Origin: Cryphonectria parasitica EP155
Lineage: Eukaryota; Ascomycota; Sordariomycetes; Diaporthales; Cryphonectriaceae
Assembly: GCF_011745365.1 (NCBI RefSeq)
Contig: NW_024468919.1
Location: 806,001-870,000 of the forward strand
DNA length: 64,000 nt
Direction of reading: 5' to 3'
In this document: piece by piece, positions 50,191 to 60,106 of the stretch
How positions within the stretch are numbered: the first letter of the stretch is position 1
Layout of the letters: the number at the start of each line of letters is the position of its first letter
Program-made: the position numbers and the translations under genes
The notes under the pieces: model-generated
What the model saw: only the letters and a program-made list of their open reading frames with translations
What the model was told of the DNA's origin: nothing
Databases searched by the model: none

Positions 50191-50994
50191 TCTGGGTAAT
50201 TCTGCTGGCGTGGTAGGTGGTGTTGAAAGCGACACCAAGGCAGCTGTGATGCAACCAAGGGAGGGGGTGGTCGATGGGATGAAGTCGATGAGAGGTCGTC
50301 GATAGTGGAGTCGTTAGTGGAGCTGGTAGCGATGGAGCCTCAAGCAGGCGAACTATACATACAGTAGTAGTAGTGGCAAGGCTGGCTCCATCCCAAGTTC
50401 CAAGAAGATCTTATTGACTCGCCATCGATCGGTCCAGAGGAATGCCTCGGAACTCAAATTTGGGACTACGCCAATGACCGATGACGCTAGAACCTGCTAG
50501 CACACACTGCAGGTTTGGCGTTGTCAGCATCAGGCGAAGTATGACAACTGCTGGCACCGTTCTGCAAGTCCACATCCGGTTAGCGTGGCTGGGCCGCCCA
50601 TCCCCCGTTTTGGGGCATCCTTGCAGCCACGCATCAACACCATCACCATCACCATCCCTATCGCATCTCACCAGGTCGCTTGTCAAGCACGAACCCAGCA
50701 TCACGGTGGGGGCATTGACGATGAGGTTGACATGGTCCGGGAAGTAGAACATCTCATGAAGGGGGCACTGCTACGGCATCCCGGCCTTGCTGGCGATGCT
50801 TGGACACCGGGAGGAGGGCACTGACAGGAGGGAGTGACTCGAGGCAGGCGGACAGAGACAGCAGCCCATGGCATGGCATCAATGATGTATTAAATGCCCT
50901 TGTGCGCCGCCAGCTCTTGGTCATGTCGTCGCTCATTCATCCACTCGACCTTCCTCGCCCGCCCTCTCCTGCCCACTCACTCCCCTTGGCTACC
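50191..50994. other. CWC24 upstream region and core edge
   Basis: About 800 bp between CWC24 and the DUF3435-like relic. It contains a CATCAC repeat near 50636-50656 and no convincing ORF. It should include the CWC24 promoter. It is the last stretch with the composition of the gene-bearing core. Confidence 0.4.
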
Positions 50995-52120
50995 ATGACA
51001 GTCAAGAAATTACACGAGAGTAATGCACCGGTCGCAAAGCCCAAGGCTTCATTCTTCTCACGATCCGGCGCCGTCTCCAAAGAACATGCAGCAAAGGTGT
51101 TCCAAGGCCATGCGCCGGTCACTGGTGCTGATGGCAACGCCCAGTGACTCCGGAAACCCAAGATCGCCAAATCGACAGGTGCTCAGCGTGACCGAGCTCT
51201 CACAATATGGGCCGAGTGAGTCCGGCACCCTCTCTTTCACCCCCGTGTTTTCTTAGCTGACCTCTTGTCTAGTTATATGGATGAGTACCACCCCGAGGTT
51301 GATGCTGATTACATCTGAGTTGATCTGTGCTAGAATAATGAAACTATTATTTAGTATTGCAAGATCTTTCTTTAGCTTTATATTAAAAACTTAATCTATA
51401 TGCATATTATATTTAGCTTGAAAAAAAAAGTAAAAAAATAGAATAATTGAATTATTAAGATTTCTTAATATTTTCTAAAAATTTCTAATTACTACTGTTA
51501 TCAGTTCAGTCTCGTAGTAGTTACAACCAGACTGTTAGCATTTGTAGCTATGAACTACCCGTGGGTCCTAGCCCTCCTGACCCACTAAGAGCTGGCTATT
51601 GATCTTGTTATCCCCGAGCGTGCAAAGCTGGCCGAGCTTCTCCGCAACTAATCTGAGAATTTAAGCAACGAGGAGAGAATCGAGCTAAGCATCGAGGTGA
51701 TCGACTGCTATGTAGCTCTATGCAGCAAGCGAGAAACCGTTAAGCGCAAATGCACTGTGCCACCAGCTGATGACGGATATCCCACGTTAAAGCGCATCAA
51801 AGTTAAGGTTGAGTCAGAGCCTGCACTCGATTCCTTTCCTCTTCTTACTCATCCCAATCAGTGTTCCGGATGCGCTGGTGATGAGCAGCTGATGTATGAA
51901 GAACGGATATTCAAGTACTGTCGACCTACTAAAAGAAATGACTACTTTGATGACCAACATCTGGAAGCAATGGAGCGGACCGAACAGCGTGGAGAGCTTA
52001 TTGTATGCCACGAGTGCAAGGATGTGAAGCTCTATACTGTAGATTATTTCCGAAATCATGTTCAGTGAGTTCACAATCTCAAGCTTCGGACAGCAGATCA
52101 AGTCCAGAAGAGGCGGGCTC
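50995..52120 (+). pseudogene. DUF3435/FluG-like (tyrosine-recombinase family) relic, core deleted
   Basis: Two ends of what looks like one gene. The N-terminal part is ATG 50995-51215, an intron (GTGAGT to TTGTCTAG) and 51273-51318, reading ..RALTIWADYMDEYHPEVDADYI. The C-terminal part, 51541-52120, reads LLTH*ELAIDL..., then CSGCAGDEQLMYEERIFKYC and HECKDVKLYTVDYFRNHVQ. That Cys-rich tail resembles the end of fungal DUF3435 (FluG-like) proteins. Between them about 220 bp of AT-rich DNA replace a core that should be several hundred codons. In-frame stops at 51145 (TGA), 51586 and 51649 (TAA) and 52066 (TGA) each fit one C-to-T change. DUF3435 includes the tyrosine recombinases that move Starship elements, but no catalytic residues survive here. 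Family call is from memory of motifs. Confidence 0.5.
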
Positions 52121-52545
52121 GTATATTTTTATTTTCTCCGTTAAAAATCTCTGCTGCTTGAGCATTTGTGTTTGGTTTTTTGTGTTCTACTCTCTATTGA
52201 CCGCCATCTACTTGCATAATACATTTTCATTCCAGGCATGCTTCTATCCTGCCCTCCGTAAGTACGAGATGACCTTAGCAGATCTCTACATTCCTTGGCG
52301 CCTGGTGCAGGGTGATCTGGCGTGATGGTAGGCCTCCTGCAGCCACATTGCTTAGCTATCTATCAAAAGCTGACAACCGAATGCCAAAATATTCGTGTAA
52401 GACATCATTGCATATTAGGCACCGCTGCACCATTAAGTAATGCTCGCCCCCCCCTTCTCCCCTCCTCTTTCTCGAGCTAACTGCATTCCTCTATACATCA
52501 TCAATCTGCCTTAAAATACTCACGATAGTTCTTGCCATATTTTGA

Positions 52546-54832
52546 TCCGAAGGCTTAAATGGCCTCTGCTCGTCGGAGCGTATCGAGTTGATGGATGCTA
52601 TCGATAGCCTTTGTTCTCAGGGAATCAATCACTATGTTTCTCTTCCTCAGATCATTGTTTGTGGAGATTAATCGTCTGAAAAGAGCTCTGTTCTGGAGGC
52701 GATTTCAGGCGTATCCTTTCCAATTAAAAGCAATCTCTGCACTCGCTTTCCTACCAAGCTGGTTCTACGCAAAACTCCTCGGGTTGGTATTAGCATCTTA
52801 ATTGTCTCAGACCACTCTCGCAGCGATTCTGAGAAGGCAGGCCTTTCCAGCTTCCATGCGGAACTAGAGAGCTTTGATAGCCTCGCCACTCTGATCGAGA
52901 ATGCCAAGAGTGCTATGAGCATATCGATGCATGGTAAAGCATTTTCTAAGAACCTCCTTCGAGTGGAAATCTCCGGTTCCAACCACCCTTACTTAACCAT
53001 CGTAGATCTCCCTAGCCTGATTCATTCACAAACCAAGAATCAGATAGCATTAGATATCGAGCTGATCCAAGATGTTATCAAGTCCTACATAAAACAATCT
53101 CAAAATATTATCCTAGCTGTAATCTCGGCTAAGAACAACTTCGCGAACCAGATTATCTTGAAGCTAGCCCGTACAGCGAATGTTTCTGAACATCATACTC
53201 TCAGCATTATAACGAAGCCCGATATGCTACTTGCTGGATCAGAGAGCGAGGCATTGTATGTATCTCTGGCCCGGAACCAAGAGATCGATTTCCGTCTCAG
53301 CTGGCACGTGCTGAAGAATATGGACTCGGAAACTAGCAAGGGGTCTCTTGCTCAGCGAAGCGCGCTTGAGGATTCATTTTTCGCGCAGGGGATCTGGAGA
53401 GAGCTTCCCGAGTCCATCCTTGGAGTTGGACAGTTACATCATCGGCTGAGCAAAGTTCTCCTTAATCACATCATATCAGAACTGCTCAGCCTAGCTCAAG
53501 ATATCGAGGGTAAGCGCACCTCGTGCCAAAACGAGCTGGAGAAGCTGAGCCAGCCTCGAGGCACTTTGGATGAGCAGCAGCTCTATCTACTGTGTATTAG
53601 CGAATCATTTCAGCGGCTTGTTAAGAGTGCAATCGATGGAAACTAGCATAACTCCTTCTTTCAGGATACCGAGACAGAGCGGGGATACCAGCAGCGCATC
53701 CGAGCTGTTGCTCAAAATCTCAATGAGAACTTTAGCACCCACCTCGGCAGGAAGGGCCATCGCCGTCAAATACTCAGCTACAGTGTTTTGCCCGTGGTAT
53801 ATGTATTCGAGGGCATTACTTTTCTCACCCGAGACGACTTCATCAAGCATGTACAAGTGAAGATGTACAGGTTCAAAGGTCGAGAGCTTCCGGGCTTATT
53901 CAATCCAATGATCATTGCTGATCTCTTTCAGGATCAAGCTAGTTCATGGGAAGGCCTTGCTTGCGATCATGTTCGCAGCGTATGGAAGGCGTGCAAGACG
54001 TTCCTTAGGCTTGTTATTGAACATATTGCTGATGTCGGGATCTCAGCTGCTCTTATTCAGAAGTTTTTTGAACCGGCAATGGCTGAGATTTTGGCTGCCC
54101 TGGAGACCAATATCGGTGACGTAGTCAAGTTACATCAGATCATTCACTCTATTACTTACAACGCCGAATTTACGGAAATAATTCAGAGGGTTAGAGCTAA
54201 CAGAAAGAGAGCTGAGTACGCCGCAGTGGTAAAACGCTTTTTCAACGTTTCCACTCTGCAGCATGCTAGCTCTCAGAGTTCAAAGCTCGAAGAGCTGGTT
54301 GAAACCTTGGTGAGAGAGACTACTGAGCTAAATATGGATCGCTATGCAGCCATCGAAGCCCTGGACTGTATGGAAGCATATTACAAGGTGCATATTAACA
54401 TATCCTGGCACTATAAAACAGAGCGTTTACGAATAACTGGCTTGCCTCTGTCAGATTGCTATGAAGCGCTTTGTTGATGATGTTGCAGTCGAGATCATCG
54501 AGGTCCAGCTTGTATCCATACTAGGGGATATTTTGTTCCCAAGCAAAGTCTATAAGATGGATCCTACTCTGCTAGGCGCTGTAGCCGGGGAGTCCGAGGA
54601 ATATCGGACTTTGCGAGAGCAGCTGAAGCAGCAGCTCGAAGTACTAAGCAAAGGAGCTGAGACTTGCAAGCGCTTTGTCGGGAATAAATTTAGCAGTATG
54701 GCAGAGGCTTGATATCAAGGATCTGGGACCTGCTCTCATTTACTGACTAACCTAGATGACACATCCAAAGAATTCGAGCAGGCAGCACTGGATAGCGACG
54801 ACGCAGCTTCAACTCTGCCAAACCCCGTGTAG
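52546..54832 (+). pseudogene. RIP-inactivated dynamin-family GTPase
   Basis: Three exons can be traced: about 52546-54387, 54455-54695 and 54756-54832; the introns (67 and 60 nt) end in TCAG and CTAG, and the second has a CTGACTAAC branch site. The N-terminal GTPase reads IIVCGD, TAA stop, SSEKSSVLEAISG where dynamins have GDQSSGKSS: the Gln codon became TAA (52669) and the P-loop Gly became Glu, both RIP-type changes. Switch II reads DLPSLIHSQTK with Ser for the usual Gly. The G4 motif TKPD is intact. Middle domain follows, with a TAG at 53644, and the GTPase effector domain IAMKRFVDDVAVEIIEVQLV spans the spliced junction. Dynamins pinch or fuse membranes by GTP-driven assembly; this copy cannot. 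The true 5' end is not visible. Confidence 0.8.
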
Positions 54833-55122
54833 AAGGCACTCTATGGTGTACTACAAATGGTATAAGGGAAGATAATTCATTGTTTTCTATCTTAAAAAGG
54901 CGCCTTGCCAACTGCCCGTCTATATAGACAGGGACAGTAGGCGCTAGTCCCAATTGGGACAGAAACACCAGTGACTCACAACTTGCCCTAGCCCAGTGAA
55001 TGGCTAAAAGGTTAGTCACTATTTCCTGTGACTGCTGGCCTAGGGCCTCATATTTCATTCAGGCCCTATGGCTGCTGCCACAGCCCGAGCTGGAGCCAGA
55101 GCCTGAACCTACAGAGGAACCA
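54833..55122. other. AT-rich spacer between dynamin relic and gene fragment
   Basis: Under 300 bases without a confident gene. A minus-strand frame (LVFLSQLGLAPTVPVYIDGQ) slightly recalls the RNase H region of a Copia retroelement, but the similarity is too weak to call. Confidence 0.3.
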
Positions 55123-55530
55123 TCATTTGGTACATTTATATCCTCTGGTTTGAAGGCTAAAAAATCCAAGAAAAAGGGGGCGTTCCGCGCCCGGTCCATC
55201 AGGGACTCTCTTCTTCTTGCCGGCCTAGCAATGTCAGCGCGGCGCTGTATGTATGGAGTATGGGAAGACTCACGGAAGGCGTGGGGTAAGGAGGAAGCGG
55301 GGCCTCTAGAGCAGGAGTCTTGGGAGACTTGGAGGGGAGCGGCGAGGGCGAGGCCCTCTTGCGCTTCTTGCTGGCGGGGGCCTTGCAGCCACCGTGCCGA
55401 CCGCCACGGCTGCTACGCGTGGCAGGCGGCGAGGGAGCGGTGGGGTCGCCTGAAAATGCGCACTAATTTTGGCTGTGCACGATTTTCGGCACCCACTACC
55501 TCCGTTTCTTGAATGCCTAGACGCACCCAT
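55123..55530 (-). pseudogene. Truncated N-terminal gene fragment in a GC-rich island
   Basis: Exons 55530-55500, 55449-55274 and 55224-55123 join in phase through introns of 50 and 49 nt (GTAGTG..TTTTCAG and GTGAGT..GCTGACATTGCTAG). The frame starts MGASRHSRNG and continues with Pro/Ser/Lys-rich sequence including KAPASKKRKRASPSPLPSKS and PYPTPSAGKKKRVPDGPGAE. The GC-rich part ends near 55170, after which the frame runs into AT-rich DNA and stops. This composition and order resemble the N terminus of fungal SWIM/RING-type zinc-finger proteins (possible ubiquitin ligases), whose finger domains would come next but are absent. That identity is a guess from memory. A plus-strand frame over the same bases (55000-55512) is the alternative. 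Confidence 0.35.
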
Positions 55531-56892
55531 CCCTGCATTTCCCCAAATATCAGCCAGCCAGGCCCGTTCCATCAACTTTTTCCCTCCTTTTTCACCTCGA
55601 CAGCAACTATCACATCACAACATCTCTACTGTACAACGAAGAACCTTCTTCTGCTCTGCGTTCAGGCTGGTGTAAGCTGGTGCCCATACACCATATCATT
55701 CTACAGATTCTACTCAACCTCTACGGCTGCTGATAGATCTGGATGTGTTCTTTCGTATGAAACTGGATCTTGCAGCGCTATACGGGGCAGGGAAAGGCGA
55801 TTTTATTATACGCTCTCTCGTTTTATTTCTTCTGATCTCTTTTTCTCCGCTTACCGTTCCCATCATCACTGGATTGATGTGTCGACACGTTCACGCATCA
55901 ACGCGCTCAATTGGAGTCAAGGCTGCTCCTCTGCTCCTCTGTTTTACAATACATCCAAGAGAAGAAATGTGCGAGTCCTGTCTAGTTGTTATCTATATAA
56001 ACCACCATCATTTCCAGTCAGCTGGGAGTGGTCACTCCTTTTAGCTGTTTCATAAGAAAGCTTGGGTGGGTGGGATCTTCAGAGTCCCTTTTCCTTGTTC
56101 CTCTTCTTCTTTCATACGCATCTTAGCTAACTCTCATAAATGCTCCACATCGCAGTTTTCTGTCTCTTCCGCTCTGCTCAGCTCATATCAACATGTTGCA
56201 CCTCAGCAGCTCTACAGCATTACCATCGCCATCATCACTAGCCCATTCTGCATAAGCGTGGTTCAAAAGCTGAAAATTACTGCCGCTATTGCAGCAGTTA
56301 ATCTGGCACTCGTGAAATTCAACCCTACCGTCATTATCCAAAGTTTTTAGTAGTATCAGTCTGCTTGTTAGGAAGCTAATAAGATTGTGCTTCTAGTAAA
56401 CAATTGCTCTGAGCTCTGCTGAAGCAGCTTGTAAGCTAAGCTTCTTTTCTGGGTATATTATAATGCAATGCTATATATTGTATATTTTAAAAGAGTAGCC
56501 ATTGAAAGTTGAGAATGAGCTTAAGCAGGGAGCAATCTAGTACAAGATCGAATACGCTTACTCCAGGATTCTAGCTGTTAGCGATCGGATGTCTTGCCTC
56601 ACATCAACGAACTCTGCTAACAGTCTCCAGTATGATAGCAAACTCGAGATAATCCAGGCTCTTAATATCTTCCTTGAAGGTCTCTAGAGCATTTTGATAC
56701 ATTTCCGCAGGATACCACATTCAGTCTCCGAACGAACATTGTTGCGCATCAACTATCCCACTCTGCATTTCTTAGAGCTTCTGTAAGATACACAATGCTG
56801 TCTTGATGCATGTAATGCTAAGCTACTGATCGATGCTTGATATAGCTTTCAGATGAATGTATAATACATCTTTCTGCTAGATTATTCAAGTA
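55531..56892. other. AT-rich relic DNA
   Basis: No gene is supported. A minus-strand segment near 56.58-56.70 kb reads as a short open piece (EDIKSLDYLEFAIILETVSR) followed by stops, possibly more pseudogene. It contains one copy of the 64-bp dispersed repeat. Confidence 0.35.
55993..56056 (+). repeat. Dispersed repeat, copy A
   Basis: A 64-bp segment starting CTATATAAACCACC and including TTTCCAGTCAGCTGGGAGTG shares most bases with 59749-59812. Its centre, GGAGTG-GT-CACTCC, is an inverted repeat. Differences from copy B are mainly T or A here for C or G there, as RIP would give. Confidence 0.8.
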
Positions 56893-57324
56893 TTAGTTTT
56901 TGATATTTATAAGTCTTATCAATTCTACTTGCCTCATAGTAAATTTGAACTCTTCCTGGATAGTCTTCCGGATCTCATGAAAGGTTTTCTTTTCCTTTGA
57001 ACAAAGATCACGAGTTCTTTGTTGAATTTCGAGTTCCATAGTAGAGAGGTCAGACCAGGTTGTACCATGATGAGATGCTGTACAGGCGACCTTATTTTTG
57101 CGACAAGCATCACATGCGCCAAGCATTCGCATCCAAGCAGCTCTCTTCCTCTGCTCAGCGCTCAAAGGTCTGGTCCGACATGTTCGATGCTCCTGGTGAA
57201 TTGGATGCTGCTTAGTCGAGCAGGGGAGTGGGGTATAGTGGTGAATTGGACTCTGCTTAGTCGAGCGGGGAAGTGGGATATAGCCACGGGGGGGCATCTC
57301 AGATAAGCTTGGAGCTTGATGCAT
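56893..57324 (-). CDS. Hypothetical protein with zinc-cluster-like Cys motif
   Basis: A 143-residue frame from ATG 57324. It has two related Pro/Thr/Lys-rich segments (RSTKQSPIHHYTPLP and CSTKQHPIHQEHRTC), then RPLSAEQRKRAAWMRMLGAC followed by DACRKNKVACTASHH, a CxxC-x6-C arrangement with trailing His, and a charged C-terminal helix. Short fungal proteins with RPL(S/T)xExRxxAAxMRxxGxCxxCRxxxVxC occur widely and have no set function. The frame is open a little further upstream without an ATG, so a 5' exon may exist. In this decayed region it could itself be a relic. Confidence 0.4.
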   Translation of the reverse strand: MHQAPSLSEMPPRGYIPLPRSTKQSPIHHYTPLPCSTKQHPIHQEHRTCRTRPLSAEQRKRAAWMRMLGACDACRKNKVACTASHHGTTWSDLSTMELEIQQRTRDLCSKEKKTFHEIRKTIQEEFKFTMRQVELIRLINIKN

Positions 57325-58044
57325 AGTAGTCAGTTGAGATCTCTCATCAATATTATGCAAATTGTTGATAGGGAGATCATGATCTTTTATGCTGCTGAAA
57401 ATTTTGCAAAAAAGAAGAAAAAAAGAAACAAGAGTTAAAGCAAGGTTGTTGTCAGAGTCTCAGCGCTAAATCATAGACCGTGATTGCTTCTGCGTTGCAG
57501 GTATATTAACTACCCACTATACATTGACTGCATCACTTGCAGAATAAGCACACTCGTAATAGTGGTAGGTGATGATAGTGTCGCTCTGGCTTATTGGAAT
57601 TAGCCTTGGTATCTGAAGTAGTTCTACGGCTCCGGTCGATTTTTGCTTAACACTGGTGCAATAAAGGAAAAATGGCACAGAGAAGCTGTGGTACATCTCG
57701 ATCAAAGGAGGGGAAAGTTAGATGTCGCATAGGAACAAGTTACATGATGGCGGATGAGAAGCAACAATCACTAAAAACTTAGCGTCCTGCAGGCGAGCCT
57801 TTCATGCTAAACCTATTACAGGCAGCATGCGCCAGCACATCTTGAGCTCGATTCAGGGAGCAGCTGTCCTCTCGGTGAGTCGGTCCTCGCTCAGAGCCCC
57901 TGATGATTCACCCCCTCTGTTGATATCCACAACTCTGAGAGAACAGTGCGCTCTCTTGAGTCTGCAATAGCATCTGTAGTGGAGACATATTCGACGTGCT
58001 TATACGTACCTACCAGAATGATGTGAGCCTTTGCTAGTGTTGAT
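57325..58044. other. AT-rich spacer
   Basis: No supportable gene. A minus-strand frame (57891-58184) starts at GTG and overlaps the candidate secreted protein in another frame; it may be the second half of a frameshifted gene. Confidence 0.3.
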
Positions 58045-58227
58045 TTATGTGGTTGAAATGGTCTTCTTGACCAGCCCACCGTTCTTGACGGGGTATTGGC
58101 CGGAGTGGAGGTCCAGGAACGCTTTATCCTGCTCGTGACTGAGGTGTGCGGGCGCGTTGGGCGCTGCAGCAGCCTCCTTACCAACAGTCATTACCAATAG
58201 TACTAATAGTATATTCCAGCCGATCAT
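58045..58227 (-). CDS. Candidate small secreted protein, possibly a fragment
   Basis: A 60-residue frame from ATG 58227. The first 22 residues (MIGWNILLVLLVMTVGKEAA..) have a hydrophobic core ending in small residues, like a signal peptide with cleavage after Ala. The mature part APNAPAHLSHEQDKAFLDLHS is hydrophilic and has no Cys. Immediately after, another frame continues as LAKAHIILVGTYKHVEYVSTT, which looks protein-like and suggests a frameshift or an unrecognised intron. No family is recognised. Confidence 0.3.
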   Translation of the reverse strand: MIGWNILLVLLVMTVGKEAAAAPNAPAHLSHEQDKAFLDLHSGQYPVKNGGLVKKTISTT

Positions 58228-60097
58228 CTTCGGCCCAACATGACCAAACGCGCTGCTCGCGCAGATCAGCTCGAGGTTGAAAAGGACCGGAATATGAAAA
58301 AAGGCAGTATTAAAGAAGAATCTCCATTGCCTTGAGAAGGCACCGAGCTCGGGCCGGACCCTTTATTTTTTCCGCGCCCAAGGTGCAGCGAATTGGTTAT
58401 AATCAGCACAAAAAGCTTCCATATTTGTTTCCGGAGCTTCAATTGATGACAACGGAACTCCTCGACCAAAGCACGCTTTTGAGTGCGGTACAAGCTGGAC
58501 ATCCTCTAAGCAGCCAAACATATCGTTGCGCTCACCAGCGTATTCTTGGTCTGCTGTTGTGAAAAGTATAAGGAAATGCAAACTAATGGCCTTCCACTAC
58601 AGGTATATATTGTGCATTGTAGCTTTTAAGAGAGGAAAAGTTTTCATTTGTCCTGCCAATCTCCATAATCCGCCCTGATTCGGGGCACTATACTTACGCT
58701 GCAGGAAGCAGGACCACCAATAGAGTCTGCGCCCAGCAGCCCCCCCTCAGACTGGCCACCAGCAGCAGCCTTTTCTTCCCGCCTATCCCCCTACTATAGG
58801 AACCGGATCCCAGCCGTTCGGACCTCGCAAGAGAGCGCATACAGTTGTGGCTGCAGCCTCTTTGGCAGTGAGGGACAGATCAGATAGATGCTCGCCCAAC
58901 AACAAAGATGGCTTCCTCATTAAGCTGTCTGAAAAAGCTTCTAAGTTGAGCACAAAACACTCCACGAGCCAGGTTAACAGCTTGTGATCATCTTAGGCAG
59001 AAGCCTATCAGCCAGCTTGGAGTTCTATAACCATAGTAGCGAGCGAAACAAGTGGTCTTCAATGCATTCACCAAGTGATTCCCAGAAGATCATGATCTTA
59101 TCCGGGCAACCTGAAGTCTAATATGGGGTTAGGTGGTGGTGGCCAATGCTAAGAGAGAGAAGATGGGAGATAGTTGCATGAATCGGATATAATACATATT
59201 TTTTATTGGCAGTATAACATCGCATTATCCTTTGGTGCATGAGGCTTGGAGTATCATATTGGCTCTATTAGCTGGTTGTAGGTTGACTAGGAGTGAAGGC
59301 AGGATGCTTGCTATAAGCATATTATACTCGATGCTCGAGCGCAATGCTGATCTGCAGGTCGTTCCTACAACCAATGGGTTGGTAGTGTATCTGATTCGGC
59401 GGGGTGGCGGGCTGCGGATAGCTCTGCAGGCTCAAGGGTGGGTATAGGTTGCGCCGGGTGCGCACATGGCGCATACGCTTGTAGGGACTATCCTGCTGCT
59501 GCAGACAGATAAATGAGAAATGAGTAATAGGCGTGTGGAAGCTACTGTTATAAGGATAATCATGAAGGGGCGAGGACGCATTATATGCAGCGGCTGGTAT
59601 CAGCGTTGTGACCAGGCTTAGTTGCTTAGTAGGCCTGGTGAAGGTTGCGTTCGACGTTGTTGGATAGTGTGCTTTCGGGGGATACTGAGTTGTTGGGTAG
59701 CTACCTTTGAAGGATGCAAATCCTGTGTGAGTCCGGCTGTTCTACGCAGCTATATAAGCCACAGCCGTTTCCAGTCAGCAGGGAGTGGTCACTCCTTTTA
59801 GCTGTCGCATAGATCCCGCTGTGTAGCAGCGCTGCTTATCATCCTCGACGCAGGAGCTCAGGAGGTAGTTGTGGGAGGCGCGCAGACCATTAACATGGCT
59901 CGAGATTCTGGTTTCAGCAGAGGAAGTGATACTGCATAGAGAGCTGCCTGTTGTTGCTACTGCTGCATAGAGGTGCTTGTATTTGCGTATGTAGTTTGCG
60001 TCACTAGTGACTGGTAGTTTGTATCCAGCATCAGACCCGAAACAGGCAGACGCCGAGCATCTGGAGCAGGCCTGAGAGCTTGCTGGACAAACGTGGG
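58228..60097. other. AT-rich DNA without a clear gene
   Basis: Several frames of 60-78 codons occur on both strands, mostly opening at TTG and with no recognised domain. One copy of the 64-bp dispersed repeat lies at 59749. Nothing is supportable as a gene. Confidence 0.35.
59749..59812 (+). repeat. Dispersed repeat, copy B
   Basis: Same 64-bp unit and orientation as 55993-56056, starting CTATATAAGCCACAGCC and including TTTCCAGTCAGCAGGGAGTG. This copy keeps C and G where copy A has T and A. Confidence 0.8.
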
Positions 60098-60106
60098 CTA
60101 AACCCT
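60084..60106 (+). repeat. Direct repeat, copy 1
   Basis: GACAAACGTGGGCTAA here matches GACAAACGTGCGCTAA at 62133, one mismatch in 16. It overlaps the end of the cyclin pseudogene. Confidence 0.6.

Noticed and set aside
50191..50238. N-terminal extension of CWC24
   Set aside because: The longer frame begins at TTG; the first ATG is at 50190 and matches the family start.
50995..52120. Intact Starship captain
   Set aside because: Four in-frame stops and loss of the whole catalytic core; only a relic call is justified.
54388..54477. Apparent frameshift in the dynamin relic
   Set aside because: A 67-nt intron ending in TCAG restores the effector-domain sequence IAMKRFVDDV exactly, so no frameshift is needed.
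54747..55058. Possible Copia RNase H remnant on the minus strand
   Set aside because: Only a short stretch (QLGLAPTVPVYIDGQ) is suggestive; downstream residues do not follow the family.
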